A DNA stretch of 64,000 bases from Chryseosolibacter sp044507775 (lineage in GTDB: Bacteria > Bacteroidota > Bacteroidia > Cytophagales > Cyclobacteriaceae): the NCBI GenBank assembly GCA_044507775.1, contig JBIQIY010000015.1, positions 62,001-126,000 on the forward strand. The letters run 5' to 3'. Both the position numbers and the translations under genes were made by a program. The notes under the pieces are model-generated. The model had not been told where the DNA came from. It saw only the letters and a list, made by a program, of their open reading frames with translations, and did not search any database. This document shows positions 16,350-25,100 of this stretch, one piece after another. The number at the start of each line of letters is the position of its first letter. The first letter of the stretch is position 1.

Positions 16350-17783
16350 CTAGAACTCGGCGTTACCGGGATATCGCGGGTAGGGTATAACGTCCCGGAT
16401 ATTGGTCATACCTGTAACAAACTGTATCAGGCGCTCAAATCCGAGTCCAAACCCGCTGTGAGGCGCTGAGCCAAACTTCCGCAGTTCGAGGTACCACCAG
16501 AGGTCCTTTTCGGGAAGCCCAAGCTCGTTCACGCGCTGAAGGAGTCGGTCGTAGCGTTCTTCGCGCTGTGAGCCGCCGATAATTTCGCCGATACCGGGAA
16601 ATAGCACATCCATCGCCGCGACGGTTTTGCCGTCCTCATTCTGCCGCATGTAGAACGACTTGATGGCTGCAGGATAGTTGTACAGCACCACCGGTTTCTT
16701 GAAATGTTTTTCGACCAGGAAGCGCTCATGCTCCGACTGAAGATCGACACCCCATTCGTCGATGAGGAACTGGAATTTCTTCTTCTTATTCGGCGTCGAG
16801 GCCTTTAGGATCTCGATGGCTTCCGTGTAGCTCAACCGCTGAAAGTCATTTTCAGAAACGAACCGCAGTCTTTCAAGGAGGCCCAGTTCGCTCCGCTGAT
16901 CCTGGGGTTTCGATTGCTCCTCGTCGCGGGCGCGCTTGTCCAGAAAGGCCAGGTCGTCGCCGCACTTGTCCAGCGCATAGCGCACGAGGTATTGCAGAAA
17001 CTCCTCTGCCAGCTGCATGTTGTCCCGGTTGTCATAGAAAGCCATTTCCGGCTCGATCATCCAGAACTCCGCCAGGTGACGGGTGGTATTGGAATTCTCC
17101 GCCCGGAACGTAGGGCCGAATGTATAGATGTCGCCCAGTGCAAGGGCATAGGTTTCTCCTTCCAGCTGGCCAGAAACAGTCAGGTTTGTGTCGCGGCCGA
17201 AGAAATCCTCTTTGAAATCCACGTTTCCACGATCGTCGCGTGGCGGGTTTGCGGGATCCAGGGTCGTAACGCGGAACATTGCGCCTGCCCCCTCAGCATC
17301 CGACCCGGTGATAATGGGGGTATGGATATAATAAAACCCGCGGTCATTAAAGAATTTGTGAACGGCAAAGGCCATTGCATGGCGCACGCGCATTACGGCG
17401 CCAAAAGTGTTGGTGCGGGGGCGCAAGTGCGCGATCTCGCGCAAAAACTCGAGCGAGTGCTTCTTGGGTTGCAGCGGATACTTTTCCGGATCGCTGTCTC
17501 CCAGGATGTCGAGGGCGGTGACTTTTACCTCAACGGGTTGTCCTTTGGCGGGGGATGGCACCAGGTGCCCTTTCACTGAGAGACAAGCACCGGTCGTAAT
17601 CCGCTTGAGGATTTCATCCGGGGTATTCGTGAAGTCGACGACGGCCTGAATATTGTGAATGGTTGAACCGTCATTCATGGCAATGAACTGGTTGTTGCGA
17701 AAGGTCCGGACCCAGCCCTGCACTGTAACTTCCTGGTTCCGGGGCTCGGTAGCCAAAAGATCTTTTATCTTGATGCGTTCCAT
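16350..17783 (-). CDS. asnS: Asparagine--tRNA ligase
   Basis: A 477-residue class IIb aminoacyl-tRNA synthetase. The N-terminal OB-fold anticodon-binding domain (VTVQGWVRTFRNNQFIAMNDGS) is followed by the catalytic domain: motif 2 around TFRAENSNTTRHLAEFWMIEPE, and motif 3 GFGLGFERLIQFVTG near the C-terminus. AENSNTTRHL and the absence of an aspartyl-specific insertion support AsnS over AspS. Start chosen at 17783 (MERIKIKDLLA); an upstream in-frame start would add an unconserved Arg/Lys-rich leader. Confidence 0.95.
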   Translation of the reverse strand: MERIKIKDLLATEPRNQEVTVQGWVRTFRNNQFIAMNDGSTIHNIQAVVDFTNTPDEILKRITTGACLSVKGHLVPSPAKGQPVEVKVTALDILGDSDPEKYPLQPKKHSLEFLREIAHLRPRTNTFGAVMRVRHAMAFAVHKFFNDRGFYYIHTPIITGSDAEGAGAMFRVTTLDPANPPRDDRGNVDFKEDFFGRDTNLTVSGQLEGETYALALGDIYTFGPTFRAENSNTTRHLAEFWMIEPEMAFYDNRDNMQLAEEFLQYLVRYALDKCGDDLAFLDKRARDEEQSKPQDQRSELGLLERLRFVSENDFQRLSYTEAIEILKASTPNKKKKFQFLIDEWGVDLQSEHERFLVEKHFKKPVVLYNYPAAIKSFYMRQNEDGKTVAAMDVLFPGIGEIIGGSQREERYDRLLQRVNELGLPEKDLWWYLELRKFGSAPHSGFGLGFERLIQFVTGMTNIRDVIPYPRYPGNAEF

Positions 17784-17906
17784 GAGAATTGTTAAACTGC
17801 CGGTATCTTTCTTTCGGCAGGTTCGCAAAAAACGAAAAAACTAACGGAATTTCATAGCCGCCGCGGGACCGGGGGCTGACTCTGTCGGGCAGATTTATCA
17901 GGACAG

Positions 17907-17936
17907 TTTCAGAACCGGGTTGAATTAATAACTTTG
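17907..17936 (+). promoter_or_regulatory. Promoter for rpoN operon
   Basis: -7 box TAACTTTG (17929-17936, exact TAnnTTTG) and a -33-like TTTC (17907-17910) separated by 18 bases. It lies 30 bases before the rpoN ATG. Confidence 0.6.
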
Positions 17937-17966
17937 TAGCGGTATATAATAGCTTTCAAGGCAACG

Positions 17967-19415
17967 ATGCAAAAACTCGGTCTAAATCAATCACTACAAC
18001 AAAAACTGTCTCCCCAACAGATACAGTTTATCAAGCTGCTGCAGGTGCCGACGGCCGAGCTGGAAAGCAGGATTGAGGAGGAGCTGGAAAGCAATCCCGC
18101 CCTGGAAGAGGGTGAAGAGAAAGACGTCCACGAAGACTCCAATACGGAAGAGGAGACGCAGGACAATACTTCCAACGAAGAAGAGGTCGATATCAAGGAT
18201 TACCTGCAGGACGACGACTATAGCGGTTATAAGATGCAGGGTGATGGCGACGATGATGAAGACCGGGAAATGCCTATCCCGATGTCAACTTCGTTGCATG
18301 AAGCACTCATGAACCAGTTGGACTTTCTGGGACTTGCCGAGAAGGAGTACATCATCGGAAAACAACTGGTGGGAAGCATCGAGACCGATGGATACATCCG
18401 GCGTGACCTGGATTCGATCGTCAATGACCTCGCGTTTTCGCAGGGAATCGAGACTACTGCGGAAGAAGTCGAGGCCATACTAAAAAAGATCCAGACTTTT
18501 GACCCGCCGGGAATCGCCGCGCGGGATCTGCAAGAGTGTCTACTGCTCCAACTCGACCGAATGGATAATGGTCACAATATCGACGTGGCCGTTGCCAAGA
18601 AGATCATCACGGAATGTTTTGACGAGTTCACAAAGAAACACTACCAGAAGATCCAGAAAAAGCTGGAGACGGAAGACGAGGAATTCGTGAAGGACGCGAT
18701 CGACCTGATTGTGAAGTTGAATCCAAAGCCGGGCGGTGGAGCAACCGCATCGATGGTGAAGAACCATTATATCATCCCCGATTTTATTTTGACCAACAAC
18801 AATGGGAAGCTCGAGCTTGCATTGAATAGCCGGAATGCTCCGGAACTGCGCATCAGCAGGTCTTATACCGAAATGTTCAAGGCATACGACAAGAGCAACA
18901 AGCGGGACAAGAAATTGAAAGAGGCCGTGACTTTCGTCAAGCAAAAACTGGATGCTGCAAAGTGGTTCATTGATGCCATTAAGCAACGACAGCAGACCTT
19001 GCTGCGAACCATGCGGGCGATCGTGGATTTTCAATACGACTTCTTCCTCGAAGGAGATGAGACGAAGCTCAAGCCGATGATCCTTAAAGATATCGCTTCG
19101 ATGATCAACATGGATATATCGACCGTCTCACGGGTAGCGAGCAGCAAAGCCGTCCAGACTGATTTCGGCATATTTCCCCTCAAGTATTTCTTTTCGGAAG
19201 GAATTACCACGGACTCCGGCGAGGAAGTGAGCAGTCGCGAAGTCAAACAGATCATCAAAGACATCATCGACGCTGAGGACAAGAACAAGCCCCTCTCCGA
19301 CGATAAACTCGAGAAAATTCTGAACGAGAAAGGATACAACATCGCGCGGCGGACAGTGGCGAAATATCGCGAGCAATTGAACATACCCGTGGCGAGGCTG
19401 CGCAAAGAGATCTAG
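17967..19415 (+). CDS. rpoN: RNA polymerase sigma-54 factor
   Basis: A 482-residue sigma-54. Region I is the glutamine/leucine-rich N-terminus (LNQSLQQKLSPQQIQFIKLLQ) that contacts enhancer-binding activators. An acidic region II follows (~55-110), then core-binding region and helix-turn-helix (DISTVSRVASSKAVQT). The RpoN box ARRTVAKYRE is at about 460-469 and recognises the -24 promoter element. Length is normal. It is first in an apparent operon with a PAP2-like protein and an enoyl-CoA hydratase (6- and 4-base gaps). Confidence 0.96.
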   Translation: MQKLGLNQSLQQKLSPQQIQFIKLLQVPTAELESRIEEELESNPALEEGEEKDVHEDSNTEEETQDNTSNEEEVDIKDYLQDDDYSGYKMQGDGDDDEDREMPIPMSTSLHEALMNQLDFLGLAEKEYIIGKQLVGSIETDGYIRRDLDSIVNDLAFSQGIETTAEEVEAILKKIQTFDPPGIAARDLQECLLLQLDRMDNGHNIDVAVAKKIITECFDEFTKKHYQKIQKKLETEDEEFVKDAIDLIVKLNPKPGGGATASMVKNHYIIPDFILTNNNGKLELALNSRNAPELRISRSYTEMFKAYDKSNKRDKKLKEAVTFVKQKLDAAKWFIDAIKQRQQTLLRTMRAIVDFQYDFFLEGDETKLKPMILKDIASMINMDISTVSRVASSKAVQTDFGIFPLKYFFSEGITTDSGEEVSSREVKQIIKDIIDAEDKNKPLSDDKLEKILNEKGYNIARRTVAKYREQLNIPVARLRKEI

Positions 19416-19420
19416 ACTGT

Positions 19421-20044
19421 ATGTGGGCGCGGATTGTTTCAGTGATCTTTCATCCCCTGTTTATTCCGACATATTTTTTTTCGTTGCTCGCCTGGGCGTT
19501 GCCGAATTCACTTGAGCCCATCGCGCCGGAGCTTCAGAAGAAGTTTATCCTTTTTATTTTCATTGTCACCTGTGTTATTCCTCTGCTGAACGTCGCCATA
19601 TTCAAGGTATTCGGAAGCATTAAGTCGTTCGCCATGCCCGACCGGCGAGAGCGGATTCTGCCTTTCGTTTTTATTTCCGTGATCTACGTCGCAGTCACCT
19701 ATCTTTTTTACGTGCAGGCGAGAATGAATCTCAATGATAATTTTCTTAAATTCATGGTTATCATTGACATGCTTGTTGTCGTGGCGACGATTGCCACTTT
19801 ATTCTTCAAGGTAAGCGTTCATGCGGTCACCGTATGGGGGCTGATCGGGATACTGGTTCCGCTCAACAAGATCACGGAAGTGAACTCGATCTTTTACCCG
19901 ACCGTGGGAGTCATTCTGCTGGCGGGTTTTATTATGGCTGCCCGCCTGAGAATGGATGCGCACAGCCCACGTGAAGTAATGTGGGGCGCGGTCCTGGGCC
20001 TGGCTACGGGCCTGACGGGGATGCTTTTATTCTTCAACCCATAA
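19421..20044 (+). CDS. PAP2-like integral membrane protein
   Basis: A 207-residue membrane protein with about six hydrophobic segments. The C-terminal half shows remnants of the PAP2 phosphatase motifs: a histidine in KVSVHAVTVWGLIG, and RLRMDAHSPREVMWGAVLGLATG in the position of the SRxxxxxHxxxD motif. The conserved first motif (KxxxxxxRP) is replaced by MPDRRERILP. It may act on a lipid phosphate, or be a non-catalytic relative. It lies 6 bases after rpoN and 4 bases before the hydratase gene. Confidence 0.65.
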   Translation: MWARIVSVIFHPLFIPTYFFSLLAWALPNSLEPIAPELQKKFILFIFIVTCVIPLLNVAIFKVFGSIKSFAMPDRRERILPFVFISVIYVAVTYLFYVQARMNLNDNFLKFMVIIDMLVVVATIATLFFKVSVHAVTVWGLIGILVPLNKITEVNSIFYPTVGVILLAGFIMAARLRMDAHSPREVMWGAVLGLATGLTGMLLFFNP

Positions 20045-20048
20045 GACT

Positions 20049-20834
20049 ATGGCTGACTTTAAATTTCTGACCTATCGAAATGAGCAGGGCGTCGGGACCA
20101 TTGTGCTCAATCGCCCGGAAGTCTACAACGCCTTAAATGACGGTATTACCTTTGAGCTTCAGGATGCATTCAAGGAAGTCGCCAAAGACGACAGTGTGCG
20201 CGTGGTGGTACTGACCGGCGCGGGGAAGGCGTTCTGTTCGGGCCAGGATCTCAAAGACTCGGCCGGCAGGGAAAACAGATCGTTTATGGAGTCGCTGCAC
20301 AAGCGGTATAATCCGATCATCCGGGCGATGCGCAGACTTGAAAAACCTGTCATTGGAAGGCTCAACGGGGTGGCTGCTGGCGCGGGCTGCTCGCTCGCGC
20401 TTGCCTGCGACATGATCGTCGCGAGCGAGGATGCTACACTGATACAGGTGTTTATCAACATCGGACTGGTACCTGATTCCGGCTCTTCCTTTTTCCTTCC
20501 GCGCCAGGTCGGGAGAGCTAAGGCATTTGAACTTTGCACCATGGGTAACCGCGTCAGCGCACGCGACGCGGTAGCGATGGGATTGATCAACCGTGCGGTT
20601 CCTGCTGATCAGCTTGACACGGTTATGGAAGAATATACGAGATATTTTTCGAACGCCCCCACGAGGTCAATTGGATTGATCAAGAAGATGTTGAACAAGT
20701 CTTTTCAGGCCACGCTCGATGAGATGCTCGAGTATGAAGCGTATTGCCAGGAGATCGCGGGATCTTCCGACGATTACCGGGAAGGAGTGTCGGCATTTCT
20801 CAGTAAAAGAAAGCCGGTGTTCAGAGGCAAGTGA
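20049..20834 (+). CDS. Enoyl-CoA hydratase/isomerase (PaaG-like)
   Basis: A 261-residue crotonase-fold protein. It shows the CoA-binding and oxyanion motifs VLTGAGKAFCSGQDL and RLNGVAAGAGCSLALACDMIVAS, and INIGLVPDSGSSFFLPR, where the Asp in VPDSG matches the catalytic carboxylate of 1,2-epoxyphenylacetyl-CoA isomerase (PaaG). The typical Glu of a simple hydratase is absent from this position. This makes PaaG a good candidate and would link it to the paa epoxidase genes 31 kb away. It is last in the rpoN operon. Confidence 0.75.
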   Translation: MADFKFLTYRNEQGVGTIVLNRPEVYNALNDGITFELQDAFKEVAKDDSVRVVVLTGAGKAFCSGQDLKDSAGRENRSFMESLHKRYNPIIRAMRRLEKPVIGRLNGVAAGAGCSLALACDMIVASEDATLIQVFINIGLVPDSGSSFFLPRQVGRAKAFELCTMGNRVSARDAVAMGLINRAVPADQLDTVMEEYTRYFSNAPTRSIGLIKKMLNKSFQATLDEMLEYEAYCQEIAGSSDDYREGVSAFLSKRKPVFRGK

Positions 20835-20836
20835 TC

Positions 20837-20868
20837 AAAAAAAAAACGTCCTGCGTTCACAGGACGTT
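20837..20868 (-). terminator. Terminator downstream of BON gene
   Basis: A 9-bp stem (AACGTCCTG at 20845-20853, CAGGACGTT at 20860-20868) with a 6-base loop. On the minus strand it is followed by a ten-base T-tract (20837-20846), so it mainly ends the BON-protein transcript; the + side is less T-rich. Confidence 0.85.
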
Positions 20869-20891
20869 TGCCATTTAAGTAGCGTCACGAT

Positions 20892-21956
20892 CTATTTGTT
20901 TGCGTAACCGCCTTCTTTCCTTGTGCGCTCCGTTCCCGCGACGGGAGACGAAGTAGTAGAAAAAGAAGAATTTCCAACTCCGGTAGTGGCGGCCTGGCTT
21001 TCTCCCACCCGGATGCGGTTCTCAACATTCTTTACTCCGGATATGGACTCGGCAATGTCCTCCGCCCTCCGTTTCGTACTTCGATGGTCCACATGGCCTG
21101 TTAGCGTAACCTCTCCGTTGCTCACCGACACGTCGATGTCGGAGGCATCAATAAACGGATCATCGCTCAGGCGGTCATTGACATCTTCTTTGATACGGTC
21201 ATCCGAACGGGAATAGTTGCGCGGGCCTTTTCCGCGGTACATGCCTCGTTGATTTCTATCGCGCTCTCTGCGTCTCTCGGCTTCTTCATCGCCGAACCAC
21301 GATGAGACTTCATCGGAAGTGCGATCCCACCAGGAGCGTTCTTCGCTGTCGCCATGTCCGTAGTTGCGGTTGTCAGGGCGTCCTCCGCGACCCCAATCGC
21401 TTCTTCCGGAATCCCATCGGCCGGAATCGGGCCGCCCATAATTCGATCGGCCGTAGTTGCCTCCGTAAAATGAGTCGCCATATCCGCCGCGATACGATTC
21501 CCCTTCGTCATAGCGTCCGCGATCACCATAGCGGTCATAATTTGCGCCCCCCAGGCGATTCTCGCGGTTTTGGTAGTCGCGACGATTCATGCCCTGGTAT
21601 CCGCGGTCGTAGAGATTCCGGGAGCCTCCGCGCGAATAGTCGCCGCCAAAATCCGAATAGCCTGAACTGATTCCTCTCTCGGCGGTTCCATAGTTGTAAT
21701 CGCTTTCCCCCCGACGGCCGTACTGCCTTTGGTTGTCATAGTCGCCCTCACGACTGGTGTTCATCTGACGCTCATAGCGGCTCTGCCAGCCACCCTCGCC
21801 GGAACTCATACCCTGAAAACGACCGCTATCGCGATGGCCACGGTTTTCTGAAATTGTATAATTCGGCTCGTCACCGTAGTTCCGCCGGCCATAGTCGTCA
21901 TCCCATTCATTTTGTTGTCGCCAGGACTCCTGTCGATTGCGATTATTATCTGCCAT
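20892..21956 (-). CDS. BON-domain protein with long disordered Gly/Tyr/Arg-rich region
   Basis: A 354-residue protein. Residues ~1-235 are low complexity (G, Y, R, S, D, N; repeated RGG-, YGR- and GYG-like motifs) with no predicted fold. A SWFGD-type motif (SSWFGDEEAERRRERDR) follows around 235-255. A C-terminal BON domain (~265-320) with DDRIKEDVNDRLSDDPFIDASDIDVSVSNGEVTLTG and VENRIRV is next, and the tail is Ser/Thr-rich. BON domains bind phospholipid or other hydrophobic ligands. Start chosen at 21956 (MADNNRNR). No signal peptide, so the product is probably cytosolic. In other bacteria similar proteins are often stress-induced; here that is inference. Confidence 0.75.
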   Translation of the reverse strand: MADNNRNRQESWRQQNEWDDDYGRRNYGDEPNYTISENRGHRDSGRFQGMSSGEGGWQSRYERQMNTSREGDYDNQRQYGRRGESDYNYGTAERGISSGYSDFGGDYSRGGSRNLYDRGYQGMNRRDYQNRENRLGGANYDRYGDRGRYDEGESYRGGYGDSFYGGNYGRSNYGRPDSGRWDSGRSDWGRGGRPDNRNYGHGDSEERSWWDRTSDEVSSWFGDEEAERRRERDRNQRGMYRGKGPRNYSRSDDRIKEDVNDRLSDDPFIDASDIDVSVSNGEVTLTGHVDHRSTKRRAEDIAESISGVKNVENRIRVGESQAATTGVGNSSFSTTSSPVAGTERTRKEGGYANK

Positions 21957-22010
21957 AGTTTTTTTGTTTAGTTGCCAATGATTCGAATAGATCAGAGGCC
22001 ATATTCCGAA

Positions 22011-22018
22011 CAAAACTA
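22011..22018 (-). promoter_or_regulatory. -7-like element upstream of BON gene
   Basis: On the minus strand TAGTTTTG matches TAnnTTTG, with a TTTG 15 bases further upstream (shorter than the usual 18-21). The start ATG (21956) is about 55 bases downstream. Confidence 0.4.
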
Positions 22019-22144
22019 TGCCCTGCTAATTTGCAAAGCGACGTAAACTATGGGGAAACCAATACCCGGGGACGAATGCGAATTGTCCATCCGGGCAGAC
22101 AACAAACGGTTGCTACGGATGTGCGGTATCAGTTACGATTCCGA

Positions 22145-25100
22145 CTACTCGAGGCCGATCATCATGAAAGCGCCCCAGTAGATCGGGTCGGGATATTCAA
22201 CGCGCAGTTCTTTTTTCGCATCGATAAAGCTCTGGCGAAGGTTGCTTGTATTCAGCCACTTCTGGTAGAACTTCAGCATCAGTTTTTGTGTGGCGGTGTC
22301 GTCGACCTTGAACATACTCATGACGAGCACCTTTGCGCCCGCCACGAGAAATGCGCGCTGCAAGCCATAAACGCCTTCACCCGCCTCCAGTTCTCCGAGT
22401 CCCGTTTCGCACGCGCTCAGGACGACGAGATCTGTCTTGTCCAGGTTAAGGCTCATCGCTTCATACGCGGTAAGTATCCCGTTTTCGATATTGTAGTTGT
22501 GGTCCGTTTTGTTGAGCAGGTCGCCGGCGCCTTTCAACAGCAGGCCGGTGCGCATCAGCGGGTTCTGCGCGAGGAATGCCTCGCCTCCCTCGATTTGCTT
22601 TTCAAGTGTCTGCTCTTCAGTTGGCCGGTACAGTCCGTGCGTGGCAATGTGGAAAATCTTGGGACTGTTAAGCTCCTTAACCTTCTCTTCCGCGGCGAGG
22701 TTTTCAACGTATTCCTTGGTAGTCCACCCTTTCTGGCTGAGGATATACTGGAGTTGATTTACCTCTTTCTCAGTTCCCGGCAGCGGCGCGATTGATCTGT
22801 CCGCCGATGCTGTGAGATAGAATGTCGGGTTACCAAACATCGAAGCCGTATTCTCGCCCGACCCTGGGCGCGTTTTCACTTTGCGCAGGTATATGTCTTT
22901 CGTATTACTCACCAGTACAATGTTAGAGTTGTCAATCACGTATCTCCCATCCGGTGAAGGAATGGCTTCAAGATTGATCTGATTGTAAACTCCGTCTGCG
23001 GAAAGGTAAATAGTGGATGCCTGTCCTATCTCATCGATGATCGGTTTCCAAAAAACACGATAAGAAACCTGGTCCGGTATTCTTCCTGTAATGGAGTTCC
23101 TGTAATATTTGAAATAACGGGTTTCCATGTTTCGGCCGTCTTTCATTACAATCGCTTTCGGTTTTGCCAGTGTGCTATTGATGTATAGCGCGGCGTAGAT
23201 GACCGAATCCGTGAAGGTATGATCGAAGTGACGGTAGCGTACCATTTCAATGGCCACCTCGTTCGGCTGCAGCGATTTTTTTACATCCTCAAAGAGAATG
23301 CGCTTGGTTTCAAAGTTTTGCCCAAACAACTCCGACTTCTGACTGAGGTCTCTTTCCAGCTTTTCCACTTCCTGGGTCAGCGCGTTGGGGTCGATCTCAT
23401 TTTCAACCAGCTGGGCAGGGCTCATGGATAACGCGATTGTGAGGAGTTCCTTCTTCTGAAGCCACTCGTTGTACTGTGTTTTCAGTTGTTCGTCCGTGCT
23501 GTTCATGATCCGCTCGCGAATCTTGATCGATGAGCTGAGCAACAGAGCCTTGGTCATAAGCTGGACGTTGTATATTCTTCCCGTGAGATCTTTGAAGTCA
23601 TCCAGGTTGCTGAACGCAAGCGTGTTGTAAAATTCAAAGTCTCCCTTGATCGTGTTCCAGTATTTTGCTTTTTCGCGTTCGCTCAGTGCCGGGAAGTATT
23701 TCTTGATGAATTCTTCGTAGTTGGCGAGCGACTGCTCGATGAGGCGTTTCGACTGTTTGTAGTCCTTGCCCATGTAGTGGACTTTGCTAAGCTTGCTGAG
23801 AACCTTGACGTATTCGGGATGGCTGGCACTGAAGAATTTCTCGTACAGGTCTTTTGATTTATTGTAGAATTCCTCCGCTTTGCGATAGTTTTTCAACTGG
23901 TAGTAGACGTCACCGGTAAGCGTGTAGATACTGGCGGCGTTGATGTTGTTCTTGGTTCCGGTCTTTGTGCGCCAGATGTTTTCAGCCACTGTCAGCGAGT
24001 TAAAGGCGATGTCGTACTGTCCTTCTGAAATATAAAGCACGGCGACGTTCTTCAGAATCTCAGCGTACTGCGGATTATCCTTTCCGAGTTTGTCGGCCAT
24101 GATGTCGCGCGCTTCGATCATCAGCTTTTCAATGGTTTTGCGATTGTCGCCTTTATGGAATTTTATCAGGGCAAGTTGCGAAACTGACTTAGCCACTTCG
24201 ATGTGGTGCCGGCCGAATTGTTTCTCCTGGCTGGCGACAGCTTTCGTGAGATTGTCTTCCGCCTTGTCGTAGTCTCCCAGCGTGTAGTTGATGTCGCCGA
24301 GCAGTTTCTGGGTGGGTGCGGTCTTCGTGGATTGATCACCATAGATATTCACAGCCAGTTGGTTCGCCCGGCGGGCTACGCGATCGGCTTCTGTGTAATC
24401 ACCTTTGGCGAGCAGGATCCGCCCCTTGTTGACGAGGGGATCGATGAGCCGAAGCGAATTGGCGCCGAACAAGGACTCGTACTCCTGGAGCAGATTGTTC
24501 AGCAGCTTGTCGGTTTCGGAGTATTTACCCAGCTGGATAAACAGGGTTGAAAGTTCCTTTGCTGTCGAAAGCTCGTCGATGGGAACCTGCGATCGGGAGA
24601 TCATTTTGCGCGTGCGGGCGAGGTTGTATTCAGCTTCGTCAAACAGACCTTTAATCCCGTAAAGGCGCGCCTGGGTCTCGAGTGCATCGATGTAGGCAGG
24701 GGCGTATTCGACATAGTTGCGATTGGCTTTCAGGTCGATTACCTCGATCGCCTTCTGGATGTTCGCGTCGGCGAGGTCATACTCACCGAGTTGCAACTGG
24801 AGCTTCGCGATGTTGTTCAATCCGATTCCATAGAGAATATCGGAGGGATCAAACTTGATGGTCACCGCCTCTTTTGCCTGAGTCAGCGTCCGGGATGCCA
24901 GTGCATATTGATCCTTCATTTCATACCACTGCGCCATGTGGTTGAGGATTTCGATGAAATCCTTGTGTTGTTGGCCGATCTGGTTGGAAACAAAGTTCAC
25001 AAAGCTCTCCTGGTAAATCTTTCCGGCTTCGTCGACCTTGTTTGTATAGTCGAGGTAGAAGTTGGCCAGCGCGATCTTTGACAGGTGATACTCGGGCGAG

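Noticed and set aside
22031..22795. Plus-strand frame overlapping the CHAT 3' end
   Set aside because: Antisense to the conserved CHAT domain and has no motif.
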